Source of the DNA: Caprella mutica | Taxonomy: Eukaryota > Arthropoda > Malacostraca > Amphipoda > Caprellidae | Length of the DNA stretch: 64,000 nucleotides | Assembly: GCA_947561585.1 (NCBI GenBank) | Contig: CANNZV010002514.1 | Location: 30,001 to 94,000 of the forward strand | Reading direction: 5' to 3' | Part shown: positions 27,119 through 35,164 of the stretch, piece after piece | Position numbering within the stretch: the stretch's first letter is position 1 | Layout of the letters: every line of letters begins with the position of its first letter | Program-made: the position numbers and the translations under genes | Notes under the pieces: generated by a model | What the model saw: only the letters and a program-made list of their open reading frames with translations | The model's database searches: none | Told to the model about the DNA's origin: nothing

Positions 27119-28537
27119 ATGAACCATCGCCAAAAATTCATACTACTCATAACAAGTATTCTATTATTTTCTATTCCAAATATCCAAGCCGAGCAAGTTT
27201 TGTTGCAAGCCCAAGTGAGCAATCCGAGTGCAAGACATATTGGTTTTGCCTACAAAAAAACGGCTTTGGCAGAAAATGCGAGTTTTTTTCGCATGGATTT
27301 GAATGAACAAAATGAAGCCCGATTTGAGTTAGATATTGATGCCTCCAAATTTATAGAATTGCATTATGACAATCAAATTGTAAAGCTGTATTTGGAAGTA
27401 GGCGACAATTTAAAAATATATTTCGATGGAAACGATTTACATCGTTCCATTCGATTTGAAGGAAAAGGAGGCGGAAATAACAATGTCTTGGCGCAATATA
27501 GACAACAATTTCGCTCTGCCGAGCAAAAAACCTACGAAGGCGGTTATTTGAAAGCGACAGTTGACCAAAGAATAGCGCAAAAAGCGGCTGCGGCAACAGC
27601 CGCCGCTTATGCAGCCGAGCTTCAGACAGAACAGCAAGAACAAAAACAATTTTTGGAAAAAAACCGTTCTCAAATCACTTCCTATTTATATGATTTTCTT
27701 CAAACAGAAATCAATTATACCAATGGAAGCAATCGCATTGCATGGTTTTTGGAACATCGCTATGAATCCTTGCAACGTTCCAAATCCGCTATCAATATAT
27801 TGAAAGACGTTTCTTTGGAAAAAGAAACACTCTTGTCTCATGCAGCATACACCAATTTCTTGAAAGCCTACTTGTTTTATTTGTATTTGCCAGAAGATTT
27901 GTCTCGTTACAAAGTTCATTATCCTTTGTATCAAATAGCGAAAGAAAAGTTTACTGGAAAAGTCAAATATTATCTCTTGACAGACTTGTTGGTACAAGTC
28001 TATAATCGTTCGGGAGACGTGGAATTTGGGCATAAAAATTTTGGAGAGTTTGTCAATAATAACCCTTATCCAGCCTATACCGAAAAGGTCTTGGAAACCT
28101 ATGGAGGAAGCTTGAGCGGCACGCCCGATGTGCCTGCGCCCAATTTTGATATGATAGATTCCAACAGGAAAGTCCTTGCATTGAGTGATTATGAAGGAAA
28201 GGTTGTATATTTGAGTTTTTGGGCAAGTTGGTGCAAACCTTGTATCGAAGGTTTCAAGAAATCGGAGTCTGTACGCAAGCGTTTGCAAGACATGGGAGTT
28301 GTTTTGTTGAATGTTTCGATAGATAAAAAAGAGGCAGCTTGGCGAGATGCCATGTTTCGCCACAATCCAATAGGAGTCAATGGTTTGGTACTATCTTTGG
28401 AGGACATATCAAAGAAATATGATATATCAAGCATTCCTTTATACCAGATAATTGATAAAAATGGAAAATTTGCCTTTCTCTCTGACAATGCCCAACGCAA
28501 TATCATTGAAGAGTTTAGAGAACTCGTCGAAAAATGA
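27119..28537 (+). CDS. TlpA-like thioredoxin-fold exported protein
   Basis: A 472-residue exported protein with a signal peptide (residues 1-24, ending IQAEQ). An N-terminal DUF4369-like beta domain covers about residues 25-110. A Lys/Ala/Gln-rich helical middle follows, including an AAAATAAAYAAEL stretch near 155. The C-terminal TlpA/AhpC-TSA thioredoxin domain covers about residues 335-470. The active-site CxxC is C372 and C375 in FWASWCKPC. Such proteins reduce or isomerise disulfides in the periplasm or support cytochrome maturation. The substrate is unknown here. It starts a three-gene unit with the WG-repeat protein and a lipoprotein. Confidence 0.88.
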   Translation: MNHRQKFILLITSILLFSIPNIQAEQVLLQAQVSNPSARHIGFAYKKTALAENASFFRMDLNEQNEARFELDIDASKFIELHYDNQIVKLYLEVGDNLKIYFDGNDLHRSIRFEGKGGGNNNVLAQYRQQFRSAEQKTYEGGYLKATVDQRIAQKAAAATAAAYAAELQTEQQEQKQFLEKNRSQITSYLYDFLQTEINYTNGSNRIAWFLEHRYESLQRSKSAINILKDVSLEKETLLSHAAYTNFLKAYLFYLYLPEDLSRYKVHYPLYQIAKEKFTGKVKYYLLTDLLVQVYNRSGDVEFGHKNFGEFVNNNPYPAYTEKVLETYGGSLSGTPDVPAPNFDMIDSNRKVLALSDYEGKVVYLSFWASWCKPCIEGFKKSESVRKRLQDMGVVLLNVSIDKKEAAWRDAMFRHNPIGVNGLVLSLEDISKKYDISSIPLYQIIDKNGKFAFLSDNAQRNIIEEFRELVEK

Positions 28538-28571
28538 TTTGCAGTATTTGATAGCAAACGAAAGACGAACT

Positions 28572-29594
28572 ATGAGAAATCCGCTTTTTAAGATAAGAGA
28601 ACAAGGGAAATATGGATTTATAGACCAAACGGGTCAAACGGTTATAGAACCCCAATATGTTGAAGTCGAAGATTTTTACAAGGGTTTTTCCCGTGTCCGA
28701 TTCAACACCAAACTAGTACCCCTCGATTCGCTTGGGCGTCTCCTGATGAAACATCTATTTAATTTTGTTGGCAATTTTGAAGAAAATTTGGCAAAAGTCC
28801 AATTGGTCAATCAATGGGGATATATTGACGAAAGAGGCAGCCTATCTATAGATATACAATACGAAGATGCGGGCGATTTTAGCGAAGGTTTGGCGGCTGT
28901 TGGTACCAACGGACATTTTGGTTATATCGACAAAGAAGGACAGGTTGTCATAAAAAATACCTATGATGCGGCGGGAACGTTCAAATCTGGACTAGCTCCT
29001 GTAAAAATGGATGATGCCATTGGTTTCATCAACACCAAAGGTAAAATAGTGATTAAACCGAAATTTGAGTCGGCAGGAAATTTCCAGAAATCAGTAGCGG
29101 TTATAAGTGAAAATAATAAGTGGGGCTTGATAGACAAAAAAGGAAAAGTATTGCTCCGACCTCAATTTGACATGGAAGATGGCTACGCCAATGGCGAATT
29201 TTTTGATGGCATGGCATTGACCATGTACAATGAAAAATATGGTTTTATTAACCAACAAGGAGAAGTCATCGTAGAACCTATTTATGATTTTGCAGGCGAT
29301 TACGGCGAAGGCTTGGCTTTGGTTGAAGTCAATAAAGCTTATGGTTATATTGATATAAAAGGAAAATTAGCCATTTTACCTCAATACGAAGATGCAGGTG
29401 TTTTTGCGGATGGTTTGGCGCAAGTGAAAGTCGATGATAAATGGGGTTTTATCAATAAAAAAGGAAAAATCATTATCCCTCCAAAATTCCAACAAGTTTT
29501 TCCTTTTAGAAATGGCTTGGCGCAAATTATACACAACGGACAGTGGGCATATATTAATACCAAAGGTGAATTGGTTTGGTCAGAACCAATATAA
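28572..29594 (+). CDS. WG-repeat protein
   Basis: A 340-residue protein built almost wholly of WG (KWG) repeats of about 35-45 residues. KYGFIDQTGQTVIEPQY, QWGYIDERGSLSID, HFGYIDKEGQVVI, AIGFINTKGKIVIKPKF, KWGLIDKKGKVLLRPQF, KYGFINQQGEVIVEPIY, AYGYIDIKGKLAILPQY, KWGFINKKGKIIIPPKF and QWAYINTKGELVW are visible. The ATG at 28572 lies just before the first repeat. A longer in-frame start would overlap the previous gene. No signal peptide is seen. WG proteins are thought to be beta-rich binding scaffolds, and the partner is unknown. The short gaps suggest an operon with its neighbours. Confidence 0.9.
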   Translation: MRNPLFKIREQGKYGFIDQTGQTVIEPQYVEVEDFYKGFSRVRFNTKLVPLDSLGRLLMKHLFNFVGNFEENLAKVQLVNQWGYIDERGSLSIDIQYEDAGDFSEGLAAVGTNGHFGYIDKEGQVVIKNTYDAAGTFKSGLAPVKMDDAIGFINTKGKIVIKPKFESAGNFQKSVAVISENNKWGLIDKKGKVLLRPQFDMEDGYANGEFFDGMALTMYNEKYGFINQQGEVIVEPIYDFAGDYGEGLALVEVNKAYGYIDIKGKLAILPQYEDAGVFADGLAQVKVDDKWGFINKKGKIIIPPKFQQVFPFRNGLAQIIHNGQWAYINTKGELVWSEPI

Positions 29595-29607
29595 AATAAC
29601 AACAATC

Positions 29608-30240
29608 ATGAAAAATATAACAACTTACTTACTACTTTTAAGCATCAGCGTAGTGCTTTTTTCGTGCAAAACACGAACGACCAATTCTGCACTCAAAAAA
29701 GGGGAAGTCTTGAAAACGAACCTCGATTCTTTTGAAAAAAATCGAGTAAAACTCTCGACTAATTTGGTGCAAAGTCTCGAAGAGGCAAAGGAATCTTTGA
29801 CGCAAGAATCGCCCGATATTCCCGAAGTATCCAAGGATTTTGAAAAAGAATGGAGAGGTATCATGAGTCGTTACGACAAGCTCAGAGGTGATTTTGAAGC
29901 AGTTGGAAAAAGCTCACAAGATTATTTTGGACAGCTCAATGAATTGAGCGGCAATATCAACAATGAAGACCTTCGAAAAAGCGAATTGCAGAAGAATAAA
30001 GAGCTAGAAGCACGTTGGGCGACAACCTATCAGAAAGCAGGAGCGAGTATCGAAAAAATAACCAAAGTATTGGAATCAGGAAATGATTTTCACATGGTTT
30101 TGGTGGCTTCTTCTATTCGACAAAAATTGGAGCAAAATGTTGCGGAACTCAATAATATGGCAGAACAAGCCAAACTTCTTTTATCCGACTTAGAAGTTTT
30201 CACGCAAGCGGGCAGGAACTTGGTAGAGGGAGAAGGTTAG
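29608..30240 (+). CDS. Coiled-coil lipoprotein of unknown function
   Basis: A 210-residue lipoprotein. The ATG at 29608, 13 bp after the WG gene, gives a proper signal with lipobox VVLFSC (Cys20). The remainder is almost all helical and charged, with heptad-like patterns (LKTNLDSFEKNRVKLSTNLVQ and others), and lacks further cysteines. It resembles DUF2959-like coiled-coil lipoproteins in general form, but I cannot assign the family. It is third in the apparent TlpA-WG-lipoprotein operon and may be an envelope scaffold. Confidence 0.75.
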   Translation: MKNITTYLLLLSISVVLFSCKTRTTNSALKKGEVLKTNLDSFEKNRVKLSTNLVQSLEEAKESLTQESPDIPEVSKDFEKEWRGIMSRYDKLRGDFEAVGKSSQDYFGQLNELSGNINNEDLRKSELQKNKELEARWATTYQKAGASIEKITKVLESGNDFHMVLVASSIRQKLEQNVAELNNMAEQAKLLLSDLEVFTQAGRNLVEGEG

Positions 30241-30246
30241 AACCGT

Positions 30247-30413
30247 CAATTTTGAATGTACTAATTTTGAATAACATAGCTAGACGTAGACAAAGTTCAA
30301 GTTCAAGTCTCAAGTTCAAAATCATGATGTTGACAATTCTTTGAACTTGAGACTAGAACTTGAAAAAGGGTCAACATCACGAGAGTTATTCAAAATTAGC
30401 ATACTCAAAATTG
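30247..30413. repeat. Nested palindromic element, 167 bp
   Basis: Outer arms CAATTTTGA (30247-30255) / TCAAAATTG (30405-30413) and TAATTTTGAATAAC (30262-30275) / GTTATTCAAAATTA (30385-30398) are perfect. An inner pair, GTCTCAAGTTCAAA (30307-30320) / TTTGAACTTGAGAC (30340-30353), is also perfect. It fills the gap between two convergent genes and may also end both transcripts. Confidence 0.8.
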
Positions 30414-30418
30414 GCTTT

Positions 30419-31186
30419 CTACAAATACCCACTATCGCCTTTCTCTTTATAAGCACTTTGAGTCCGATTTTTCAGTGCGCTTCTTCCAAAATAACCAGCA
30501 ATCAATCCAAAAACAAAGCCACCAATATGCGCCCACCAAGCCGTGCCACCCGTAGCAGCCGCTTCGGGCGTGAGCGCAGCCGTACCACTAATAAATTGAT
30601 TGACAATCCAAAATCCTAGAAACATAATCGCAGGTATTTTGAACATCCCAAACAAGGAAATCATTTTGATGCGAGATTTGGGAAACATCACCAAGTACGC
30701 GCCCATAACTGCAGAAATAGCACCACTTGCTCCCACCGAAGGGATACTTCCTGGGCAAACCGCTACAACTCCGTCGCAAGGAATACTCCCACAAGGATTA
30801 CAGCAGGACTGTAGTATAGCTATATCAGCATTGAGGTAGGTACCAATATAAACATGCGCCGCCGAAGCGACCAAGCCACCTATAAAGTAAAATAAAACAA
30901 AAGGAATATTACCCACGATAGCTTCGATATTGTCGGCAAAAACCCACAAGAAAAGCATATTGCCAATGAGGTGCATCCAGCCGCCATGCATAAACATACT
31001 CGTAACAAGGGTAAACAAATCTTCGCCTTGGATAATTTCGGCAGGAATAGCGCCGTATTGACAAATGAGCGCATCTGCAAAACTAAGTTGATAGAAAAAA
31101 GCCAATATATTGAGAGCTATAAAGGTATAGCTAAAAATAGGGCGATAGCCTCCTTGTACTTGGTCGTCTCCGATGGGAAAGAACAT
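30419..31186 (-). CDS. Rhomboid-family intramembrane serine protease
   Basis: A 255-residue polytopic protease of six or seven helices. Family marks are HGGWMHLIGNMLFLWVFADNIE in the L1/helix 2 region, catalytic Ser154 in GASGAISAVMG, and catalytic His220 in WAHIGGFVFG. An unusual loop of about 35 residues precedes the serine helix. It contains five cysteines (C128, C129, C132, C137, C144) and faces the outside. It may form disulfides or bind metal. Convergent with the lipoprotein gene, it is separated from it by the palindromic element. Confidence 0.92.
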   Translation of the reverse strand: MFFPIGDDQVQGGYRPIFSYTFIALNILAFFYQLSFADALICQYGAIPAEIIQGEDLFTLVTSMFMHGGWMHLIGNMLFLWVFADNIEAIVGNIPFVLFYFIGGLVASAAHVYIGTYLNADIAILQSCCNPCGSIPCDGVVAVCPGSIPSVGASGAISAVMGAYLVMFPKSRIKMISLFGMFKIPAIMFLGFWIVNQFISGTAALTPEAAATGGTAWWAHIGGFVFGLIAGYFGRSALKNRTQSAYKEKGDSGYL

Positions 31187-31316
31187 AGCTTATGGTTTTA
31201 AATTTGAAAAAAAATCAACCTCAAAAATCAAATTCAAAACAGGACGTAGACAGCGTTTTATGGTCAACGCTACGGCTTGTACTTGAAGTTGATTGTTGAA
31301 TTTGAAAAAACTTGTC

Positions 31317-32066
31317 TTACTTCGGTTTTTTATACAAATTGAATTTGCCGATACCTAATCTTTGTAAAAAATGACAGCAAGACACTCGCAAGACACCCAA
31401 GCCATATTTGGAGCTTCGAACAAAATTAATAGAAGAAGCTTCATCGAAATATTTGGTCGGGCAGGTTACTTCTCCAATGTCGAAACCTGCATACACAATT
31501 TGAGACAGCATTTCGTTGTCAAATACAAAATCATCTGAGTTTTCATTGAAATTGATGCCCAACAAAACCTCTTTGCTAAAAGCACGATAACCCGTATGAT
31601 ATTCAGACAGTTTGTAGTTAATCAATAAGTTTTGCGTCAGAGTAAGCATTCGATTAGCAATATACTTGTACAAAGGCATGCCACCTTTGAGTGCACCTTT
31701 GCCCAAAATACGAGAACCCAAAACCACAGGATACAAATCTTCTCCAATGATATTGACCATAGAAGGAATGAGTTTGGGCGTATACTGATAATCGGGATGT
31801 AACATAATCACAATGTCGCCACCTAGAGCGAGTGCCTTATTGTATAATGATTTTTGATTTCCACCATAGCCTTTATTTTGCTCGTGTACGATGACGTGTT
31901 TGATACCAATTTTTTTGGCCAATACCGAAGTATCGTCTTTGCTCGCATCGTCACACAGAATGACCTCATCTACTAAGTCAAAAGGAATTTCATTATATGT
32001 TTTTTCTAGAGTCAAGGCTGCATTGTATGCAGGCAAGACGGCTATTACTTTTTTGTTTTTATACAT
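31317..32066 (-). CDS. Family 2 glycosyltransferase
   Basis: A 249-residue GT-A glycosyltransferase. Marks are VIAVLPAYNAALTLEKTYNEI, the nucleotide-binding ILCDDASKDDT, NKGYGGNQKSLYNKAL, and the acceptor region MLHPDYQYTPKLIPSM. It resembles dolichyl-phosphate mannosyltransferase-like/GtrB enzymes but has no C-terminal membrane helices. The start MYKNKK at 32066 is preferred over an upstream ATG at 32141 that adds a 25-residue non-conserved leader. It probably adds sugars to a lipid carrier or surface glycan. No glycan cluster surrounds it. Confidence 0.88.
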   Translation of the reverse strand: MYKNKKVIAVLPAYNAALTLEKTYNEIPFDLVDEVILCDDASKDDTSVLAKKIGIKHVIVHEQNKGYGGNQKSLYNKALALGGDIVIMLHPDYQYTPKLIPSMVNIIGEDLYPVVLGSRILGKGALKGGMPLYKYIANRMLTLTQNLLINYKLSEYHTGYRAFSKEVLLGINFNENSDDFVFDNEMLSQIVYAGFDIGEVTCPTKYFDEASSINFVRSSKYGLGVLRVSCCHFLQRLGIGKFNLYKKPK

Positions 32067-32174
32067 GGAAAGTGTTGTTTTCTCTAATAATCTTTTAGCA
32101 AATATAAATCCATATTCTGAAAAGATTAAGAATAAAAGCAAAATATGATTTTTATAATTTGAAAAAGCAGAATA

Positions 32175-32341
32175 CTAGTGGCTCAAGACCGAAGTAATTG
32201 ATAAGGAGAAATGAGGCTATTTTTTCGTAAGACAAGGCGTGAAGAAGGAACATAGCCGTAGCTACATGACTGAAGAACAACGCAGTATTACGGGAAAAGA
32301 GTCCATTTATGCTGTCAAGTATTTTCGTCTTGAGCCACTAG
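32175..32341. repeat. 167-bp element with 15-bp inverted ends
   Basis: CTAGTGGCTCAAGAC (32175-32189) and GTCTTGAGCCACTAG (32327-32341) are perfect inverted repeats. No target duplication is evident. A CCTGC/GCAGG hairpin (32342-32356) abuts it. The surrounding gap (32067-32822) contains no other supported gene. Confidence 0.75.
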
Positions 32342-32506
32342 CCTGCGTCTGGCAGGAAAGAAAGAAAGATATATCAAGATAAAATAAATAAAGTATTATT
32401 AGATATTGGGTTGTTTCGCATATTTCCCTTAAATTGTGGATGGCGTTTAAAACAACCGTAAATAATTCCTCAAGTGAATATCCCTCATATTCCATTTAGG
32501 TAGATA

Positions 32507-32630
32507 CAATAGACATTATTCTGAAAGAATTTAAAAAGGAGGCAGGTGGTGCAGTCACCCGCCGAAATAGTGGGCTTAGCGGCGGAGCCGCCAAGCTTTC
32601 TATACGAAATTCTGTAGAATAATCTTTAAT
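32507..32630 (+). repeat. Hairpin repeat flanking deoC, copy 1
   Basis: A 124-bp repeat about 93% identical to 33499-33620. Its ends are inverted (ATTATTCTGAAAGAATTT against AAATTCTGTAGAATAAT). Inside are two GC-rich hairpins, ggcaggtg/cacccgcc and gcttagcggc/gccgccaagc, each with one mismatch in this copy. Confidence 0.85.
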
Positions 32631-32822
32631 GAATAAATTCAGATTTGCCTACCAAGCAAATTTTCGGAAAATAATAACTAAAAAAGTAATGATCAAAGGC
32701 TTACTGGAAAGGAAGTTTTTGTTCTGTAAACTTTTTCAAAGCTAAAGTAATAACAATTTCTGTTTGTAGCAGACCAGATTTTGTTCAATTACATATAACA
32801 AACTACATATAAAAAGCCCGTA

Positions 32823-33491
32823 ATGACCATAGCCAATGTCATCGATCATACCTTGTTGCAACCAAGTAGCACAAGCAATCATATAAAAGTACTATGTACA
32901 GAGGCTTTACAATTTGGATTTGCAGCAGTTTGTGTACCGCCATTTTATGTAAAAACAGCGAGTTCATTTTTGCTCAAGCATCCTATAAAAATAGCCACAG
33001 CTATTGGTTATCCTGTAGGATATTCTACAATACCAGCAAAAGTAGAGGAGATAAAACGAGCAATAAATGATGGAGTAGATGAATTGGATGTAATGATTAA
33101 TTTGTGTGCTGTAAAAGACGGGAATTGGAATTATGTAAAAAATGATATCGATAGTGTCGCTAGAATTTCTCACATGAGAGGAAAAACAATTAAGGTTATT
33201 TTTGAAACGAGTTTACTTTCTTCTGAAGAAATAAAAAAACTATGTGAGATTTGTAGTCAAATTGGAGTAGATTTTGTGAAAAATTCTACAGATTTTCAAC
33301 AAACATCTGTCGATGCCGCCACCATTAGTTTACTCAAAAGTTATCTTTCTAATAAAGTGAAAATAACGGCTTCGGGTGGAATATCGAGCTACGAAGAAGC
33401 CATAAAATTGGTCAATGCAGGAGCAACGCGTTTGGCTTGTACGGCAAGTTTAGAGATTGTAAAAGGACAAATAGCCCAGCAAAATTCTTAA
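32823..33491 (+). CDS. deoC: Deoxyribose-phosphate aldolase-like protein
   Basis: A 222-residue TIM-barrel aldolase splitting 2-deoxyribose 5-phosphate into glyceraldehyde 3-phosphate and acetaldehyde. IDHTLLQP, DELDVMIN (D89, the E. coli D102 position), KVIFETSLL and the Schiff-base lysine K153 in DFVKNSTDF are visible. The position of the second active-site lysine (E. coli K201) is T182 in ITASGGISS, and the usual VKTSTGF and GGIRT motifs are altered. Activity may thus be reduced or changed, although K180 is two residues away. The gene stands alone between two copies of a hairpin repeat, without other nucleoside-catabolism genes. Confidence 0.85.
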   Translation: MTIANVIDHTLLQPSSTSNHIKVLCTEALQFGFAAVCVPPFYVKTASSFLLKHPIKIATAIGYPVGYSTIPAKVEEIKRAINDGVDELDVMINLCAVKDGNWNYVKNDIDSVARISHMRGKTIKVIFETSLLSSEEIKKLCEICSQIGVDFVKNSTDFQQTSVDAATISLLKSYLSNKVKITASGGISSYEEAIKLVNAGATRLACTASLEIVKGQIAQQNS

Positions 33492-33498
33492 TACATTT

Positions 33499-33620
33499 AA
33501 TAGACATATTCTGAAAGAATTTAAAAAGGAGGCGGGTGGCGCATCCACCCGCCGAAATAGTGGGCTTGGCGGCGGAGCCGCCAAGCTTTCTATACGAAGT
33601 TCCGTAGAATAATCTTTAAT
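33499..33620 (+). repeat. Hairpin repeat flanking deoC, copy 2
   Basis: Begins 7 bp after the deoC stop. In this copy both hairpins are perfect: GGCGGGTGG/CCACCCGCC with a 5-nt loop, and GCTTGGCGGC/GCCGCCAAGC with a 3-nt loop. It has the same orientation as copy 1. It could double as a deoC terminator. Confidence 0.85.
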
Positions 33621-33698
33621 AAACACACTAATTCTTCTTTTACTCCTACTTTTTTGTCATTTTTGGTTTTGCTTATCTTTATCTACTAGCTAACAGAA

Positions 33699-35089
33699 AT
33701 GAATATTCAACATTTTTTCAACACCGTTTTGTTTTCTTATAACAGCTTTGAGATAAAAGTCTCGCAAGTAGCGATATTTATATTGTTCCTTGCTTGTCTT
33801 TATGTGTTGCGCCAAATAACCGTCAATAGACTATTGCCGAAATTGTATGAAGGCAATGGCGCAGATGCTAAGTCGAAGCGAAATTTGAACCGAATCGTCT
33901 GGTTTATTTTTATTCTACTGACCTTGTTGGGAGCTATATTTGTTTTCAAAATAGACTATACTCTTTTTCCAAATACTTCTTTTTATTTCCAAGTTTCTAA
34001 AGTACTCGAAGTTCTTTTATTTGTACAAATAGCTAGACTCTTAGATTGGATTATTTCCAAGGTGATGCTACACAACTACTATATCAATAGAGATGTAGAA
34101 AGGCAAAAAAAATTGGAACAAGAGAAACAAAAGAAAAAAAATGTAGACCAAGTAAAAAAAGAAGAAGAAATAAAAACCGAAAGCCAGGCTACTCAGACGA
34201 TCCAATACATTGTTTATCTTATTTTGGCTATTGTGATTTTGCGTTCTTTTCGCTTAGAAGAGACTTTTCATTTTTCGAATTCAGAACATAATATAGATTT
34301 AAGTCTAACGAATATTTTATTAGCTCTATTGATTTTGTGTATTGCAAGGTTAGTTGTTTGGGGCTTGACCCAATTGGTTTTGTATAGATATTACAAAACA
34401 GAATCTATAAACATAGGCTCGCAATATGCCATCAATAAACTGCTGAAATATGTGGTTTATGTTTTGGCTTCTTTGATAGCTTTAGACCAAATTGGCATCC
34501 AAATGAATGTCCTTTGGGGTGGTGCGGCGGCTCTTTTGGTTGGAGTTGGACTAGGTTTGCAACAAACCTTTAATGATTTGATTTCGGGAATTATTTTGCT
34601 TTTCGAACGTACGGTCGAAGTGGAAGATGTTGTGGACGTAAACGGCTTGGTCGGAAAGGTAAAAAAGATTGGTTTACGGACTTCTTTGGTCGAAACTTTT
34701 GACAATATAACCGTCATCGTTCCCAATTCTAAGCTCATCGTAGACAATGTAGTCAATTGGAGTCATTATGACGATAAGGCTCGTTTTCATATCTCGATAG
34801 GAGTAGAATATGGCGTAGACACAACTTTGGTAAAAAAGTTGTTATTGACGGTTGCCCGTGAAAATATGTATGTACTGAATTATCCGATGGCAATCGTTCG
34901 ATTTGTGGATTTTGGCGATTCGGCTCTTCTTTTGAGCTTCATTTTTGGACACGAAATTTTATCGTTATCGAAGATATAAAAAGTGATTTGCGATTCGAAA
35001 TCGACCATGTTTTTAGAGATAATAATATTACGATTCCTTTTCCTCAACGAGTCATTTGGAGTCAAAAAAATACGGAGACAACGGATTAG
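33699..35089 (+). CDS. MscS-family mechanosensitive channel, frameshifted near its end
   Basis: A mechanosensitive ion channel with several membrane helices, a charged cytoplasmic insert (about residues 130-160, very rich in Lys/Glu/Gln), and the MscS pore helix (WGGAAALLVGVGLGLQQTF). The beta domain (VEDVVDVNGLVGKVKKIGLRTSLVETFDN) follows. The frame stops at 34979, right after VDFGDSALLL. The family continues with FELxFW at this point, and that sequence is encoded one frame away, ending at 35089 with NITIPFPQRVIW. One T missing from the T4 run at 34930-34933 explains the break. A restored product would have about 463 residues. Sequencing indel or mutation cannot be told apart. Confidence 0.85.
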
Positions 35090-35099
35090 GAGAACAAAA

Positions 35100-35137
35100 A
35101 AAGAAGCCCTTGTGACACCATCACAAGGGCTTCTTCA
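35100..35137. terminator. Bidirectional terminator between the MscS gene and porW
   Basis: The perfect 13-bp arms gaagcccttgtga (35103-35115) / tcacaagggcttc (35121-35133) have an A-rich left side and a short T-rich right side. It lies between convergent genes. Confidence 0.85.
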
Positions 35138-35164
35138 TTAAGGGCGAATAGAAATTTTCTATTT

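Noticed and set aside
32307..32495. Minus-strand frame of 62 codons in the GT2-deoC gap
   Set aside because: Its 3' part runs through the dispersed CCTGC/GCAGG hairpin and one arm of a palindromic element, and no promoter or family match was seen. It may be a remnant but cannot be supported.
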